A DNA stretch of 64,000 nt from Streptomyces sp. 7-21 (GTDB lineage Bacteria; Actinomycetota; Actinomycetes; Streptomycetales; Streptomycetaceae): positions 1-64,000 of the forward strand of contig NZ_JAERRL010000005.1 of assembly GCF_016741785.1 (NCBI RefSeq), given 5' to 3'. The notes beneath the pieces are model-generated. The model searched no databases. It saw only the letters and a program-made list of their open reading frames with translations, and was not told where the DNA came from. This document shows, piece by piece, positions 36,598 through 44,685 of this stretch (positions within the stretch are counted from its first letter, which is position 1; each line of letters begins with the position of its first letter). The position numbers and the translations under genes were made by a program.

Positions 36598-37481
36598 TGG
36601 TGCTCCTTGATGGCCTTCTTGATCATGGTTAGTGACTCACGGGGCCCCGGGGCGACTGCTTGCAGTTCGGTGAACGCCTCCTCGTAGCGCTCTACGTCCC
36701 CCTCTCTGCGGCTTACCCAGGCATCGGCGAGATGCTCCAGGTAGACGATCGACTTGATGGCGGCGCCGTCCGGGAAGCGCAAGACATGGAACGCCCCGTT
36801 CATCCCGGCGTGTGCGCCGACCCGGTAGGGCACGACCTGGACTCTTATGGTGGGAAGCTCCTCTGCGGTCTCGACGATGTGGGTGAGCTGGCGCCGCATG
36901 AGGTCTGCCCCGCCTACCGGACGGTGCAACACGGCCTGGTTGATGATGGCCGTGTACTTCAGGGGGTTGTCCTGCCGCCGCAGGACCTCCTGCCGCATCA
37001 TGCGCACCTCGACGAGGCGGTTCACCTCTTCCGCGCTCAACCCGTGATGAGCCCGCTCATGGATGACCCGCACGTAGGCTTCCGTCTGGAGCAGGCCAGG
37101 GACGAACTCCGCCTCGTAGTTGTGCAGCGTGCTGGCCGTCGCCTCCAGCCCCAGGAACGCCTTGAAGACGGGGCGGATCACCGGGCGGTACTCGGGGGAC
37201 TGCCACCAGTCCTTGCGGGTCTTGGTGACCGCCGCGTATCCCATGAGCTGGGCCTGGGTCTCGGAGTCGGCACCGTACATCTCGCAGAGAGCCATGACGT
37301 CGGTCTGTTCCACGACGGAGTTCTCGCCGGTCTCCAGGCGTGTCAGCTTTGACGGACTCCACAGCAGCCTTCTCGCTACCTGGCTTCCTGCCAGCCCGGC
37401 GTGCAGGCGCAAGCGGCGCAGCTCGCTGCCGAGTTGCAGCCGACACAGGGCAGGTGTCGCCGACTCGATGTCTGTGATCAC
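36594..37481 (-). CDS. XRE-family regulator with DUF5753 domain
   Basis: A 295-residue protein. Helix-turn-helix residues 17-70: LGSELRRLRLHAGLAGSQVA, then WSPSKLTRLETGENSV. The DUF5753 domain follows from about residue 105, with the typical ETVPGLLQTEAYVR-like reading (AEFVPGLLQTEAYVRVIHER), VEVRMMRQEVLRR and a C-terminal FTELQAVA segment. Start is GTG at 37481 behind GAGAGAGGGGA. With the DUF397 gene it forms the standard Streptomyces pair. Some such pairs control antibiotic and sporulation genes; a link to the adjacent CRISPR genes is possible only by position. Confidence 0.92.
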   Translation of the reverse strand: MITDIESATPALCRLQLGSELRRLRLHAGLAGSQVARRLLWSPSKLTRLETGENSVVEQTDVMALCEMYGADSETQAQLMGYAAVTKTRKDWWQSPEYRPVIRPVFKAFLGLEATASTLHNYEAEFVPGLLQTEAYVRVIHERAHHGLSAEEVNRLVEVRMMRQEVLRRQDNPLKYTAIINQAVLHRPVGGADLMRRQLTHIVETAEELPTIRVQVVPYRVGAHAGMNGAFHVLRFPDGAAIKSIVYLEHLADAWVSRREGDVERYEEAFTELQAVAPGPRESLTMIKKAIKEHQ

Positions 37482-37756
37482 GACGTCCCCTCTCTCTTGC
37501 CACTCTGGCGGCGAGCGTTCTGCTGCGGCACGAAACGTTCTGGACCGCTGCGGTGGCTACCGCTAGCGTGAGACGGCAATCTCGCCAGAAAAGAACTTCC
37601 CGCAGGATTTTGTCAGGGAATTCCTGTCGCTACGGTCCCACGGATGGGCTTCTGCTGTCATCCTGAATAGGGCTGGTTTTGCCGTTGTGTTGGAGCGATC
37701 GAGGGGCTCGAACCGGCAGCCAGCGTCTTGCTCGCTCAGCTTCGGTGGGAGAACAG

Positions 37757-38212
37757 ATGCTCGTCACGCGGACGTCATTGGTGAATAGGTACGCGCGTCA
37801 CTGGGTTCTCACCGCCAGAGCGGAAGACATCGCACGCTGGCGCTGTGTCGTCGCCAGAAGTCTCCAGAGACAGCAAATCGCCACGGAAGGCGTGGAGTTG
37901 GCTTGCCTCGGAGTGTCCGAGCTGTTGACCAACGTCGCCAGGCACGTGGCCGACCGTCGCTGCCGGCTTGCAATCTCGTGCACCGCTGCCTCGGTGCTTC
38001 TTTCGGTGTTCGACCGCTCGGCCGAACTGCCGAAGGTCGCATGCCCGGACTGGGACGCAGAGCAAGGACGTGGCCTGTGGCTTCTGCGAGAGATGGCGGG
38101 GCGGGAGCACCTTGGCGCCCGGCCGGCGGCTGCGCCCTGGCGGAAAGAGGTCTGGCTACGCTGTGTGCTGCGCAGCGACGGCTCGACAAAAAATGTGGCC
38201 GAGTCGCGATAA
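37757..38212 (+). CDS. GHKL-type ATP-binding protein (anti-sigma/RsbW-like)
   Basis: A 151-residue single-domain HATPase_c_2 protein. The N-box is LGVSELLTNVARHV, the G1 box is EQGRGLWLLREMA, and LLSVFDRSAELPKV lies between. Such small proteins are abundant in streptomycetes, frequently near XRE/DUF397 pairs, and are related to anti-sigma-factor kinases. ATG at 37757 follows GGTGGGAGA with suitable spacing; a longer frame to 37679 lacks support. A 275-bp gap separates it from the divergent XRE gene and should hold both promoters. Confidence 0.85.
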   Translation: MLVTRTSLVNRYARHWVLTARAEDIARWRCVVARSLQRQQIATEGVELACLGVSELLTNVARHVADRRCRLAISCTAASVLLSVFDRSAELPKVACPDWDAEQGRGLWLLREMAGREHLGARPAAAPWRKEVWLRCVLRSDGSTKNVAESR

Positions 38213-38287
38213 GCCGCTAACACCGAGTCTGTGCTGCCGTGCGGAATCGTACTTCCTGCACAACCACGAGTGCAGGACCACCAGAGA

Positions 38288-38420
38288 TGGTGCCACCCCC
38301 GTAGGGGCGATGAGGACCCCATGGCAAAGCCGCTGGTGGCGGGTGGAGAGGGAGGGCGTCTGCGGGCGGATTGCGCAGCGAACCTCCGGTAGCGCGGTTG
38401 GGTCCGGCGTGTCGCTGAAA
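38288..38420 (-). repeat. inverted copy of CRISPR leader 2 with one solo repeat
   Basis: Read on the minus strand, TTTCAGCGACACGCCGG, CTACCGGAGGTT, ATCCGCCCGCAGACGCCC, CTCTCCACCCGCCACCAGC and GCCATGGGGTCCTCATCGCC follow in the same order and spacing as at 40259-40391 on the plus strand. The copies are about 85 percent alike over 133 bp. The last 30 bases (38290-38319) are a repeat unit whose 3' end has drifted (CCCCTACGGGGGTGGCACC). No second repeat follows, so this looks like a lost or never-filled array pointing left, away from the other copy. Confidence 0.85.
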
Positions 38421-38443
38421 AGAAGGGGCATGGGCTGATGAGG

Positions 38444-39060
38444 CTACCTCGCAGCGTGCCGACTGCGATGACTTAGGGAAAGATCGCCAGGGCGGACCGC
38501 CAGTCGGGGACCGTCCGCTCGACCAGCGCGCAGGATGAAAGCGTCGATGATCTCTTCGCTCACCGGTTCCCCGGCCTGCACCGCTCGGCGCATGTCAGCC
38601 TGTGCCTCGTCGAGGGCGGGCCAGCGGGGCCGGTCGCCGCTGGCGGGAAGTTCGATGGTGGCTGTGGCGAAGCCCTCTGCTGGGCGTGCCCGGCGCGGGC
38701 AACCAGCCGGGGTACATCGTGCGCGTAGCCCGAGAGCCGGGTGGCCGAGCAGGATCAGCGGTGCCGGTGCAGACGCGGACGCCCGAAGCCGGAGTCCACA
38801 GATAGCCGGGGATCTTACCGAGGACGCACTTACGTTCGCGGAAGCCGCCGTCGAGGAGCTGTTCCGCAGTGACGTGGATGGTCGGGCCTTTCGCAAGCGT
38901 GCAGGAAGGCGCTCCTGGACGACCTGCTTATTGCCCGACCGCTCCAAGGAGGGAGCACCCATGACGAAAAGTTCACAGGTGCCACCTCCTTGGTCCTTGG
39001 CACGGCCTCGCCGGAACGATAACAGCGTGCTGGTCCTGGTCACGAACCGGTTTACGGGCC
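38444..39060 (-). pseudogene. decayed coding region, no intact gene callable
   Basis: Fragments with coding character appear but no frame is complete. On the minus strand, PTIHVTAEQLLDGGF and KIPGYLWTPASGVRV to MYPGWLPA lead, after a one-base shift near 38700, into ATIELPASGDRPRWPAL and EIIDAFILRAGR up to about 38490. On the plus strand, EDALTFAEAAVEELFRSDVD also looks protein-like. Both strands have a GGAGG-type site near 38950-38985. I read this as the remains of one or two small genes between the inverted leaders. The families are not recognised. Confidence 0.35.
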
Positions 39061-39084
39061 AAGCGGGTTGGGACTGGACAGCCG

Positions 39085-40017
39085 CTACAGGGCGGTCTTG
39101 CCAGCTGGCTCAGCAGACTGCTCGCCGGACGGGATCTCCGGCGGCGTCACACGGAAGGGGAACGTATCGGCGGCGATGAACGCCTCGATGATCGGCGAAA
39201 GCAGCGTGATGAGGCGGCGGATGTCAGCCTCGTCCACGGACGTCCACAGCGCGGCGCAGTGCCGGTCGGTCTCCGCTTCGATCCGCTTGCGTGCCTCGAC
39301 GCCCTCGGCGGTCACAGTGCCGTCGGCGTGGAGCCAGCCGCGTGCGACAAGGCGGGCGGTTGCCGCAGCTACCTCCTCGTCGTTCCACCGGCGGGTGTCA
39401 CGTGCCAGCCTCTCTGGCATGCGCCCAACCGCTACCTCCAGCACATTGCAGTCGCACGGCCCGATGCCGTTGGCGGCAAGGACCGTGAAGTGCGCGTCGC
39501 CGCGCCACTCGCGCAGCACCGTGATCTGCTGCCACAGCGCGACGAGCGGGTCGTCGGGAAGCGGGACCGAGGCGTTGGCGGCTGCCATCGACTTCCACGC
39601 GTAGTCGGCGCGCGCGACAACCGGGTCGAGCAGCGCGCGTGCTTCCGCGATCTGGTCGTCGGTGAGGCTGACGCCGACGCGCCGCATCGCGCGGCCGGCG
39701 GCTGTGAATCGGGCTGCCTGCCACTGCTCCGGCGTGGCGATGTTCCACACGCCGTCCATGACCCGCACCGACCGCGGGCTGAAGCCGTAGAAGGCGGCGA
39801 GTACGACCTGCCACGGCACCGCGCCGAGCGCGGCCCCGCGGAGGGCGAAGTACGCCGGTCCGCTCTCGGTCACGCCAAGCCGGGCGGCCTCTTCGGAGAC
39901 CTCAGGCACGAAGTAGATGAACAGGTGGGCTTTGTTGATGGTGAGGCTGACCTCGCGGAGGAGCCGCGGATCGATGGTTTCCGTTACAGCTTCGGGCGCC
40001 GCGTCGTTCAACGTCAC
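39085..40017 (-). CDS. SCO6745-family helix-turn-helix protein
   Basis: A 310-residue protein of the actinobacterial SCO6745 family (a MarR-like fold): VSEEAARLGVTESGPAYFAL, RGAALGAVPWQVVLAAFYGF, then RAMRRVGVSLTDDQIAEARA, and a C-terminal winged-helix-like part with LVARGWLHADGTVTAEGVEA and DRHCAALWTSVDE. Start GTG at 40017 agrees with the family N-terminus (TIDPRLLREVSLTINKAHLF), though no good ribosome site is visible. It lies between two inverted CRISPR leaders and so may have been carried in with, or trapped by, a rearrangement of the array. Function is unknown. Confidence 0.82.
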   Translation of the reverse strand: MTLNDAAPEAVTETIDPRLLREVSLTINKAHLFIYFVPEVSEEAARLGVTESGPAYFALRGAALGAVPWQVVLAAFYGFSPRSVRVMDGVWNIATPEQWQAARFTAAGRAMRRVGVSLTDDQIAEARALLDPVVARADYAWKSMAAANASVPLPDDPLVALWQQITVLREWRGDAHFTVLAANGIGPCDCNVLEVAVGRMPERLARDTRRWNDEEVAAATARLVARGWLHADGTVTAEGVEARKRIEAETDRHCAALWTSVDEADIRRLITLLSPIIEAFIAADTFPFRVTPPEIPSGEQSAEPAGKTAL

Positions 40018-40258
40018 GCAATCAAAGGTGCGTTGAGGATGCCAGTACCGTCTAGTCACTGGTTTTCCAGGACGCCGACACGCGGTACGGCACCTCAGTA
40101 ACGGACGGCTGGTGACCAGCGATCTTTCCCGAACCTGTGGGAGCGCTTGTCCTGCGCATGTGCTGCGAGTCACAGCGCTTGCCGAACATCTGCGCATCGA
40201 TCCCGCTGTCGAGGTGCTGCGTATCCCAGCAGCCGGATGGGCGTCGCCACCGACGCCA

Positions 40259-40361
40259 TTTCAGCGACACGCCGGGCCCAGCGACACTACCGGAGGTTCA
40301 CTGCAAAATCCGCCCGCAGACGCCCACGCTCTCCACCCGCCACCAGCAGCTTTACCATGGG
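40259..40361 (+). promoter_or_regulatory. leader of CRISPR array 2
   Basis: About 100 bp directly before the first intact repeat, duplicated in inverted orientation at 38288-38420. It includes AAAATCCGCCCGCAGACG and CTCTCCACCCGCCACCAGC. Conservation between the two copies, but not outside them, marks the leader borders at about 40259. Confidence 0.7.
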
Positions 40362-40650
40362 GTCCTCATCGCCCCTACGAGGGGTAACAACGAGGCGACG
40401 GTTCCGATGTGGGTCAGCGACCGCTTGTGTCCTCATCGCCCCTACGAGGGGTAACAACCCGTATCCGAGGTGGACGGCGAGGGACTGGGCGCCGAGTCCT
40501 CATCGCCCTTACGAGGGGGTAACAACTACGGGCTCACCTCGCCGTTGCCGTCGTCATCCCGCGTCCTCATCGGCCCCCTAGAGGGTTAACAACACGACAG
40601 CCCGGAGCCAGCTGCCAGATCCGCCACGGGTCCTCATCGCCCCTACGAGC
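40362..40650 (+). CRISPR. CRISPR array 2: short, decaying, 30-nt repeat
   Basis: Repeats begin at 40362, 40429, 40496, 40563 and 40630. The first two are identical 30-mers (GTCCTCATCGCCCC, then TACGAGGGGTAACAAC). The third has a substitution and an extra G, the fourth several changes (CGGCCCCCTAGAGGGTTAAC), and the fifth loses its 3' third. Four spacers of 36-37 nt are all different. A weak CCCCT-ACG-AGGGG stem and the AAC end fit repeats of type III or I-B systems, unlike array 1. Decay increases away from the leader, as in old, inactive arrays. No cas genes lie immediately beside it. Confidence 0.9.
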
Positions 40651-40723
40651 GGCCCAGGCGGTGGTTTGTGCCCGGCCACCGCCTGGGCCAGTAGGCAGCA
40701 TCCGCCGGGCCAGCCGACGCCCG

Positions 40724-41953
40724 TCACGCCCGCTGCGTGGCCTCGTTGACCGCCGCGTCGGAGGTGGCCGGAGCCGACGGGCCGCTGGCGTGCAGGAGCT
40801 TCTGGCGCTTGGCGGCGCCACGCGGCAGCTGGTGCAGGCGGAAGGAGCCCGGCTTGCGGGCCTCCGCCGACAGGGAGCCGGGGATGCTCCGGCAGATGGT
40901 CTCCTTGAGCCGGGCGATGAGGCGCCCGCCGACGTGGGCGCGCACCGCGACGTCGGACCGGTTGGCGAACTGCAGGACGGCGTCTGCCCGGCCGAGGCTG
41001 AGGCACTGGGCGTAGAACATCTGGTGCACCGTGCCCGGCTCTTCGCCGTCGATCCGGCTGAGCACGGTGTCGGCCGCCCGCGCGCCCAGCGGCGTGGCGT
41101 TCAGGCAGCACATCCGCAGCGCCTGCCCCGACGGCGCCGCCGCGTCCCCGGCCGCCAGCACGCGCGGGTCGTCCACGCTCGTCAGCGTCTCATCGGTGAG
41201 CAGCCGCCCCGCGGCGTCCGTGCTCAGCCTGCTGCGCGCGGCCAGTCCCGGCACGCCGAAGCCCGCGGTCCGGACGGTGACGTCGCTGGGCAGTTCACGG
41301 CCGTCGGCGAGCCGCACGGCGTCGCGGTCGACGGCCGTGACCGTCGAGCCCGGCCCGTCGGTGACCGTCACGCCGAGCGCGGCCAGCCGCCTGGCGACCG
41401 AGCGGCGGGCGCGCGCGTGCAGGTTCGGCCCGAGGACGCCGCCGCAGACGAGTGTCACCGTGCGTCCCTGCTCGGCCAGTTCGGCGGCGGTCTCAATGCC
41501 GGTGGCACCGGCGCCGACCACCGTCACGGGTGCGGCGGCCGGGGTGGCGTCGAGGGCGGCGCGCAGCCGCCGTGCCTCCTCCAGGGTGGCCAGCGGGTAG
41601 GCGCACTCGGCCGCGCCCGGCACGTCGGGTTTGGCGCTGTGGCTGCCGACGGCGTAGATGAGGTCGTCGTAGCCGCGCGTGTCCCCGGACGCGAGCGTCA
41701 CCCCGCGCCCGGCCGTGTCGATGCGGGTCACGCTGTCAGTCACCAGCCGCACGCGCGCGGCGAGGACGTCGCGGTAGGCGAGGACCGCCTCGTCGGAGCC
41801 GCCGACGGGCTGGTGCAGCCGGACGCGGTGCACGAACTCGGGGCGCGGGTTGACCAGCGTCACGGTCACGTCGCCGCGCCCCGTCAGCCGGTTCGCGGCC
41901 ATCACGCCCGCGTAGCCGCCGCCGATCACGACCACGTGCGTGTTCCCTGTCAT
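40724..41953 (-). CDS. NDH-2-like FAD/NAD(P)-dependent oxidoreductase
   Basis: A 409-residue flavoprotein. The FAD site is VVVIGGGYAGVMAANRL at the N-terminus, the NAD(P) site is VTVVGAGATGIETAAELAEQ near residue 150, and the second FAD motif is DPRVLAAGDAA. The last 80 residues contain no obvious membrane helix but are basic (ARLKETICRS, RGAAKRQKLL), which may dock it to the membrane as in type II NADH dehydrogenases. Such genes in Streptomyces often lie near sigma-factor genes. Start ATG at 41953. It ends 74 bp from the last degenerate CRISPR repeat. Confidence 0.88.
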   Translation of the reverse strand: MTGNTHVVVIGGGYAGVMAANRLTGRGDVTVTLVNPRPEFVHRVRLHQPVGGSDEAVLAYRDVLAARVRLVTDSVTRIDTAGRGVTLASGDTRGYDDLIYAVGSHSAKPDVPGAAECAYPLATLEEARRLRAALDATPAAAPVTVVGAGATGIETAAELAEQGRTVTLVCGGVLGPNLHARARRSVARRLAALGVTVTDGPGSTVTAVDRDAVRLADGRELPSDVTVRTAGFGVPGLAARSRLSTDAAGRLLTDETLTSVDDPRVLAAGDAAAPSGQALRMCCLNATPLGARAADTVLSRIDGEEPGTVHQMFYAQCLSLGRADAVLQFANRSDVAVRAHVGGRLIARLKETICRSIPGSLSAEARKPGSFRLHQLPRGAAKRQKLLHASGPSAPATSDAAVNEATQRA

Positions 41954-42047
41954 GGTGCCTCCTCCGGTGCCGGGCCTGCGCCCCTACGTCACCGGAGCAC
42001 CGGCCGCTGTGACAGGGGGTGCGGCGGGTCACACCGGGCGCGGCCGG

Positions 42048-42548
42048 TCAGCCCGTCGTCAGGGAGGCGCGGATCCGGTCCACCGCGCGCAGGATCTCGT
42101 CGCGGTGGTGCGCCCGTTTGATCCATGCGGGGAGCCGGGCGATCAGGGACTTGCGGCTGCCGTCGTCGTACCGGTTCGCGCGTTCCCGCAGCGGCGCCTG
42201 GACGTAGCGGCGGATCAGGTCGAGGTGTTCGGGGTTGTACGCCCACAGCCAGCCGTGCCGCGTCTCGGTCTGGAGCCACAGCGGCAGGCCGAGGTACGGG
42301 TCCGTCGCGGGCTCGGTGGTGCTCCGGGACAGCGTGATGCTGTGGCCCTTCCAAATCCGGGACAGGCCGCAGCCGCGGCAGACGAGCCGCCGGGGGCGGA
42401 ACATGGTCAGCGTCTGGTGCTTCTCGTCCCCCGGCGGCCGGATGATGCGGGCGGCCTGCGCGCAGCGGGGGCAGCGCACGAGGACGACGTCGAGGAATTC
42501 CCACACGCCGCGGGGCGTGTCCTGGAACCGGTGGGCGGGCTGGGACAT
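42048..42548 (-). CDS. zinc-ribbon protein of unknown function
   Basis: A 166-residue protein. CPRCAQAARI near residue 26 and CRGCGLSRIW near residue 56 make a four-Cys zinc ribbon of TFIIB/rubredoxin type. A Trp- and Tyr-rich helical part follows (LPLWLQTETRHGWLWAYN, HLDLIRRYVQAPLRERANRY). I do not recognise a specific family; similar proteins are annotated as TFIIB-type zinc ribbon. ATG at 42548 gives a compact protein starting MSQPAHRFQ; the longer frame to 42899 has no coding character. Confidence 0.75.
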   Translation of the reverse strand: MSQPAHRFQDTPRGVWEFLDVVLVRCPRCAQAARIIRPPGDEKHQTLTMFRPRRLVCRGCGLSRIWKGHSITLSRSTTEPATDPYLGLPLWLQTETRHGWLWAYNPEHLDLIRRYVQAPLRERANRYDDGSRKSLIARLPAWIKRAHHRDEILRAVDRIRASLTTG

Positions 42549-42731
42549 GAGCCGAGTATGCCGTCCGCCGCCGACGGCAGCGCAGCCGGTTTTCCGGCCG
42601 TGAGACCAGCGTCCGTCGCCGCGCAGGTGTCCGGCGAGCGTGCACGTCACCGGCAGAAGCGGCTGAACGGCCATGCGGAAGGCGGGAGTTGGCGGGTTGT
42701 ACGGTGTGGCCGGTCGACGTCTGGGGGTCGT

Positions 42732-43076
42732 GTGAGGTACCGGGCCGTTCTCGTGGCGTTCTTCCTCGTGCCGGGGCTGTGGGGCGTGGTGAGCGTCACG
42801 GACGCGGTGACGGCCTCGGACGAGGTCGTGTGCCCGGGGGAGAACCTGGGGGAGGACGGCGAGGAGCACCCCGGCCCGATGCGGCCGGGGGACAGGCACT
42901 GCGTGGTGCTGGACGGCGCCGGTGCGGTGGGCACCCGGACCTACGAGCAGCAGCAGCGGGTGCAGTCCCTGGAGCGGCGGCGCGACGCGCGCAACGGCGC
43001 GCTGCTGCTGGCGTACGCCGCCGCCGGGTCGTTCGCGGCGTGGCGGGCCACGCGGCCCCGCCGGGACGGGGGCTGA
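42732..43076 (+). CDS. small membrane protein of unknown function
   Basis: A 114-residue protein, GTG at 42732. The N-terminal helix AVLVAFFLVPGLWGVVSV is followed by an extracellular acidic stretch with two Cys (VVCPGENL, DRHCVVLD), then a charged coil (YEQQQRVQSLERRRDARN), and a second membrane helix LLLAYAAAGSFAAW with a basic end. The two Cys may form a disulfide outside the cell. No family recognised. It converges on a methyltransferase gene 18 bp away. Confidence 0.6.
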   Translation: MRYRAVLVAFFLVPGLWGVVSVTDAVTASDEVVCPGENLGEDGEEHPGPMRPGDRHCVVLDGAGAVGTRTYEQQQRVQSLERRRDARNGALLLAYAAAGSFAAWRATRPRRDGG

Positions 43077-43094
43077 GGCCCGGCGGGGCAGGCG

Positions 43095-43721
43095 TCAGGC
43101 GGCGCGGCGGATGAGCAGTACGTGGTCGGTGACCTCGGCGGTGCGTCCGCCGGGGCCCTCCGCGATGCGGCGGGGCGCGTCGGCGCGTTCGATGGTCCAG
43201 CCGGTCCCGTCCAGGCCGAGGCCCGCCGCGACTTCGTGCGGGGTGGGGAACCGGGCTGCGGGGTCCTGGTCCCACGACCACGGTGCGGTCGAGCCGTGGT
43301 CGACGACCAGCAGTCGGCCGCCGGGGCGCAGCCGGTGCGCGGCCGTGCGCAGGGCGGCCGGCCGGTCCAGGGGGTACGGGGTGTGCAGGTAGTGCGCGGA
43401 GACCAGGTTGAACTGCCCGTCGGGGAAGGAATGGTGCAGGTCGTGCCGGGCGGCGGTGATCCGGTCGCCGAGGCCCAGCTCGCGGGCGCGCGCGGCGAGG
43501 CGTTTGACCGCCACGGCGGAGATGTCGACGGCGGTGACCCGCCAGCCCTGGCGGGCCAGCCACAGCGCGTCGCCGCCGCTGCCGCAGCCGAGGTCGAGGG
43601 CGTCGCCGGGCGGCAGGCTGGAGGCGATCTCGGTGAGGCGGACGTTGGGGCGGGGCTCGGCGGTGGCGGGGCGGTCCGCGTACAGGCCGTCCCAGAACGC
43701 CGCCGCGTCGGTCGTGGTCAT
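43095..43721 (-). CDS. class I SAM-dependent methyltransferase (tellurite-resistance-like)
   Basis: A 208-residue protein: AAAFWDGLYADRPATAEPRPN at the start (first 20 residues after MTTTD), motif I ALDLGCGSGGDALWLARQGW, VTAVDISAVAVKRLAARARE, and LRPGGRLLVVDHGSTAPW. The W-D-x-x-Y N-terminus followed by a short C-terminal sheet resembles the TehB/thiopurine methyltransferase branch. Start ATG at 43721 has GAAGGAG at good spacing. The substrate is unknown. Divergent from the DUF5995 gene. Confidence 0.87.
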   Translation of the reverse strand: MTTTDAAAFWDGLYADRPATAEPRPNVRLTEIASSLPPGDALDLGCGSGGDALWLARQGWRVTAVDISAVAVKRLAARARELGLGDRITAARHDLHHSFPDGQFNLVSAHYLHTPYPLDRPAALRTAAHRLRPGGRLLVVDHGSTAPWSWDQDPAARFPTPHEVAAGLGLDGTGWTIERADAPRRIAEGPGGRTAEVTDHVLLIRRAA

Positions 43722-43875
43722 CGCCGCTCCTTCGTGGTGGGCCGGGTAGGAGCGGCCAGTGTGGGCCGGGGGCGCCCGGGGCGGCGAGGAATGTTGCCGC
43801 CCCGGCAAACGGGAGGGGTCCCGGGCCCGGCGGATACCGTAACGCGCAAGGCAGGCAGCGGCGTTGGGGGATCGC

Positions 43876-44658
43876 ATGGCGGCGGAGAACATCGACGACG
43901 TCGTGGCCGGGCTGGCGGGCATCGTGCGGGACGCCGCCGCGGCGGCCGACCGGGCCGGGTACTTCGCGGCGCTGTACCGGCAGGTGACGGTCGAGGTCCG
44001 CGAGGGTATCCGCAGCGGGCTGTTCGACGACGGGCCGCGCATGGACCGGTTCGACACGCTGTTCGGCAACCGCTACTTCGAGGCGTACGACGCGTGGCGG
44101 CGGGACCGGTCCGGGCCACGCTGCTGGCGCGAGGCGTTCGGGCTGCTGGACGATCCGGGCACGGTCATCATCCAGCACGTCGTCCTCGGCGTGAGCGCGC
44201 ACATCAACCTCGACCTGGCGATCGCCGCCGCCCGCACCAGCCCCGGGGACGGTATCTACGCGCTGCGGCGCGACTTCCTGCTGATCAACGACATCCTGGG
44301 GCGGGTGGCGCTGGCGGTGCAGGACGCGGTGGGCGACGTCTCACCGCTGCTGTCGCTGCTGGACCAGGCCGGGGCGCGGACGGACGAGCGGATCCTGGAC
44401 TTCAGCATCCGGCAGGCGCGGGAGGAGGCGTGGCGCAACGCCGTTCTGCTGGCGCACCAGGACGAGGCGGAGCGCGAGGCGACCCTGGAGCGGCTCGACG
44501 TGCGGGCCGCCGTGCTGGCGCGGCTGATCGCGCGGCCCGGGCCGCTGGTGCGGCCGGCTCTGGAGCTGATCCGCAGCACGGAGAGCGACGACGTGCCCGC
44601 CGTCATCCGGCACCTGGACCGTGCCCTGGCGGACCACGGGCGCGGCACGGGCCGGTAG
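43876..44658 (+). CDS. DUF5995 family protein
   Basis: A 260-residue soluble helical protein of the actinobacterial DUF5995 family. Marks are YFAALYRQVTVEVREGI, DGPRMDRFDTLFGNRYFEAY, VLGVSAHINLDLAIAAARTS and FLLINDILGRV; the H-I-N-x-D-L stretch is the family core. No catalytic role is assigned. ATG at 43876 was taken; an in-frame TTG at 43864 would add four residues and lies next to a weak GGGGGA. It converges on the aldehyde dehydrogenase gene. Confidence 0.85.
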   Translation: MAAENIDDVVAGLAGIVRDAAAAADRAGYFAALYRQVTVEVREGIRSGLFDDGPRMDRFDTLFGNRYFEAYDAWRRDRSGPRCWREAFGLLDDPGTVIIQHVVLGVSAHINLDLAIAAARTSPGDGIYALRRDFLLINDILGRVALAVQDAVGDVSPLLSLLDQAGARTDERILDFSIRQAREEAWRNAVLLAHQDEAEREATLERLDVRAAVLARLIARPGPLVRPALELIRSTESDDVPAVIRHLDRALADHGRGTGR

Positions 44659-44685
44659 CCGCCGCGGGCGGCGCGCGGCCGGCCG

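Noticed and set aside
38535-39179. Plus-strand open frame of 214 codons between the leaders
   Set aside because: Only a short stretch looks protein-like; the rest is Arg/Ser/Gly shadow and runs antisense into the SCO6745-like gene.
39258-40101. Plus-strand open frame of 280 codons
   Set aside because: Antisense to the SCO6745-like gene, whose minus-strand frame has the family motifs.
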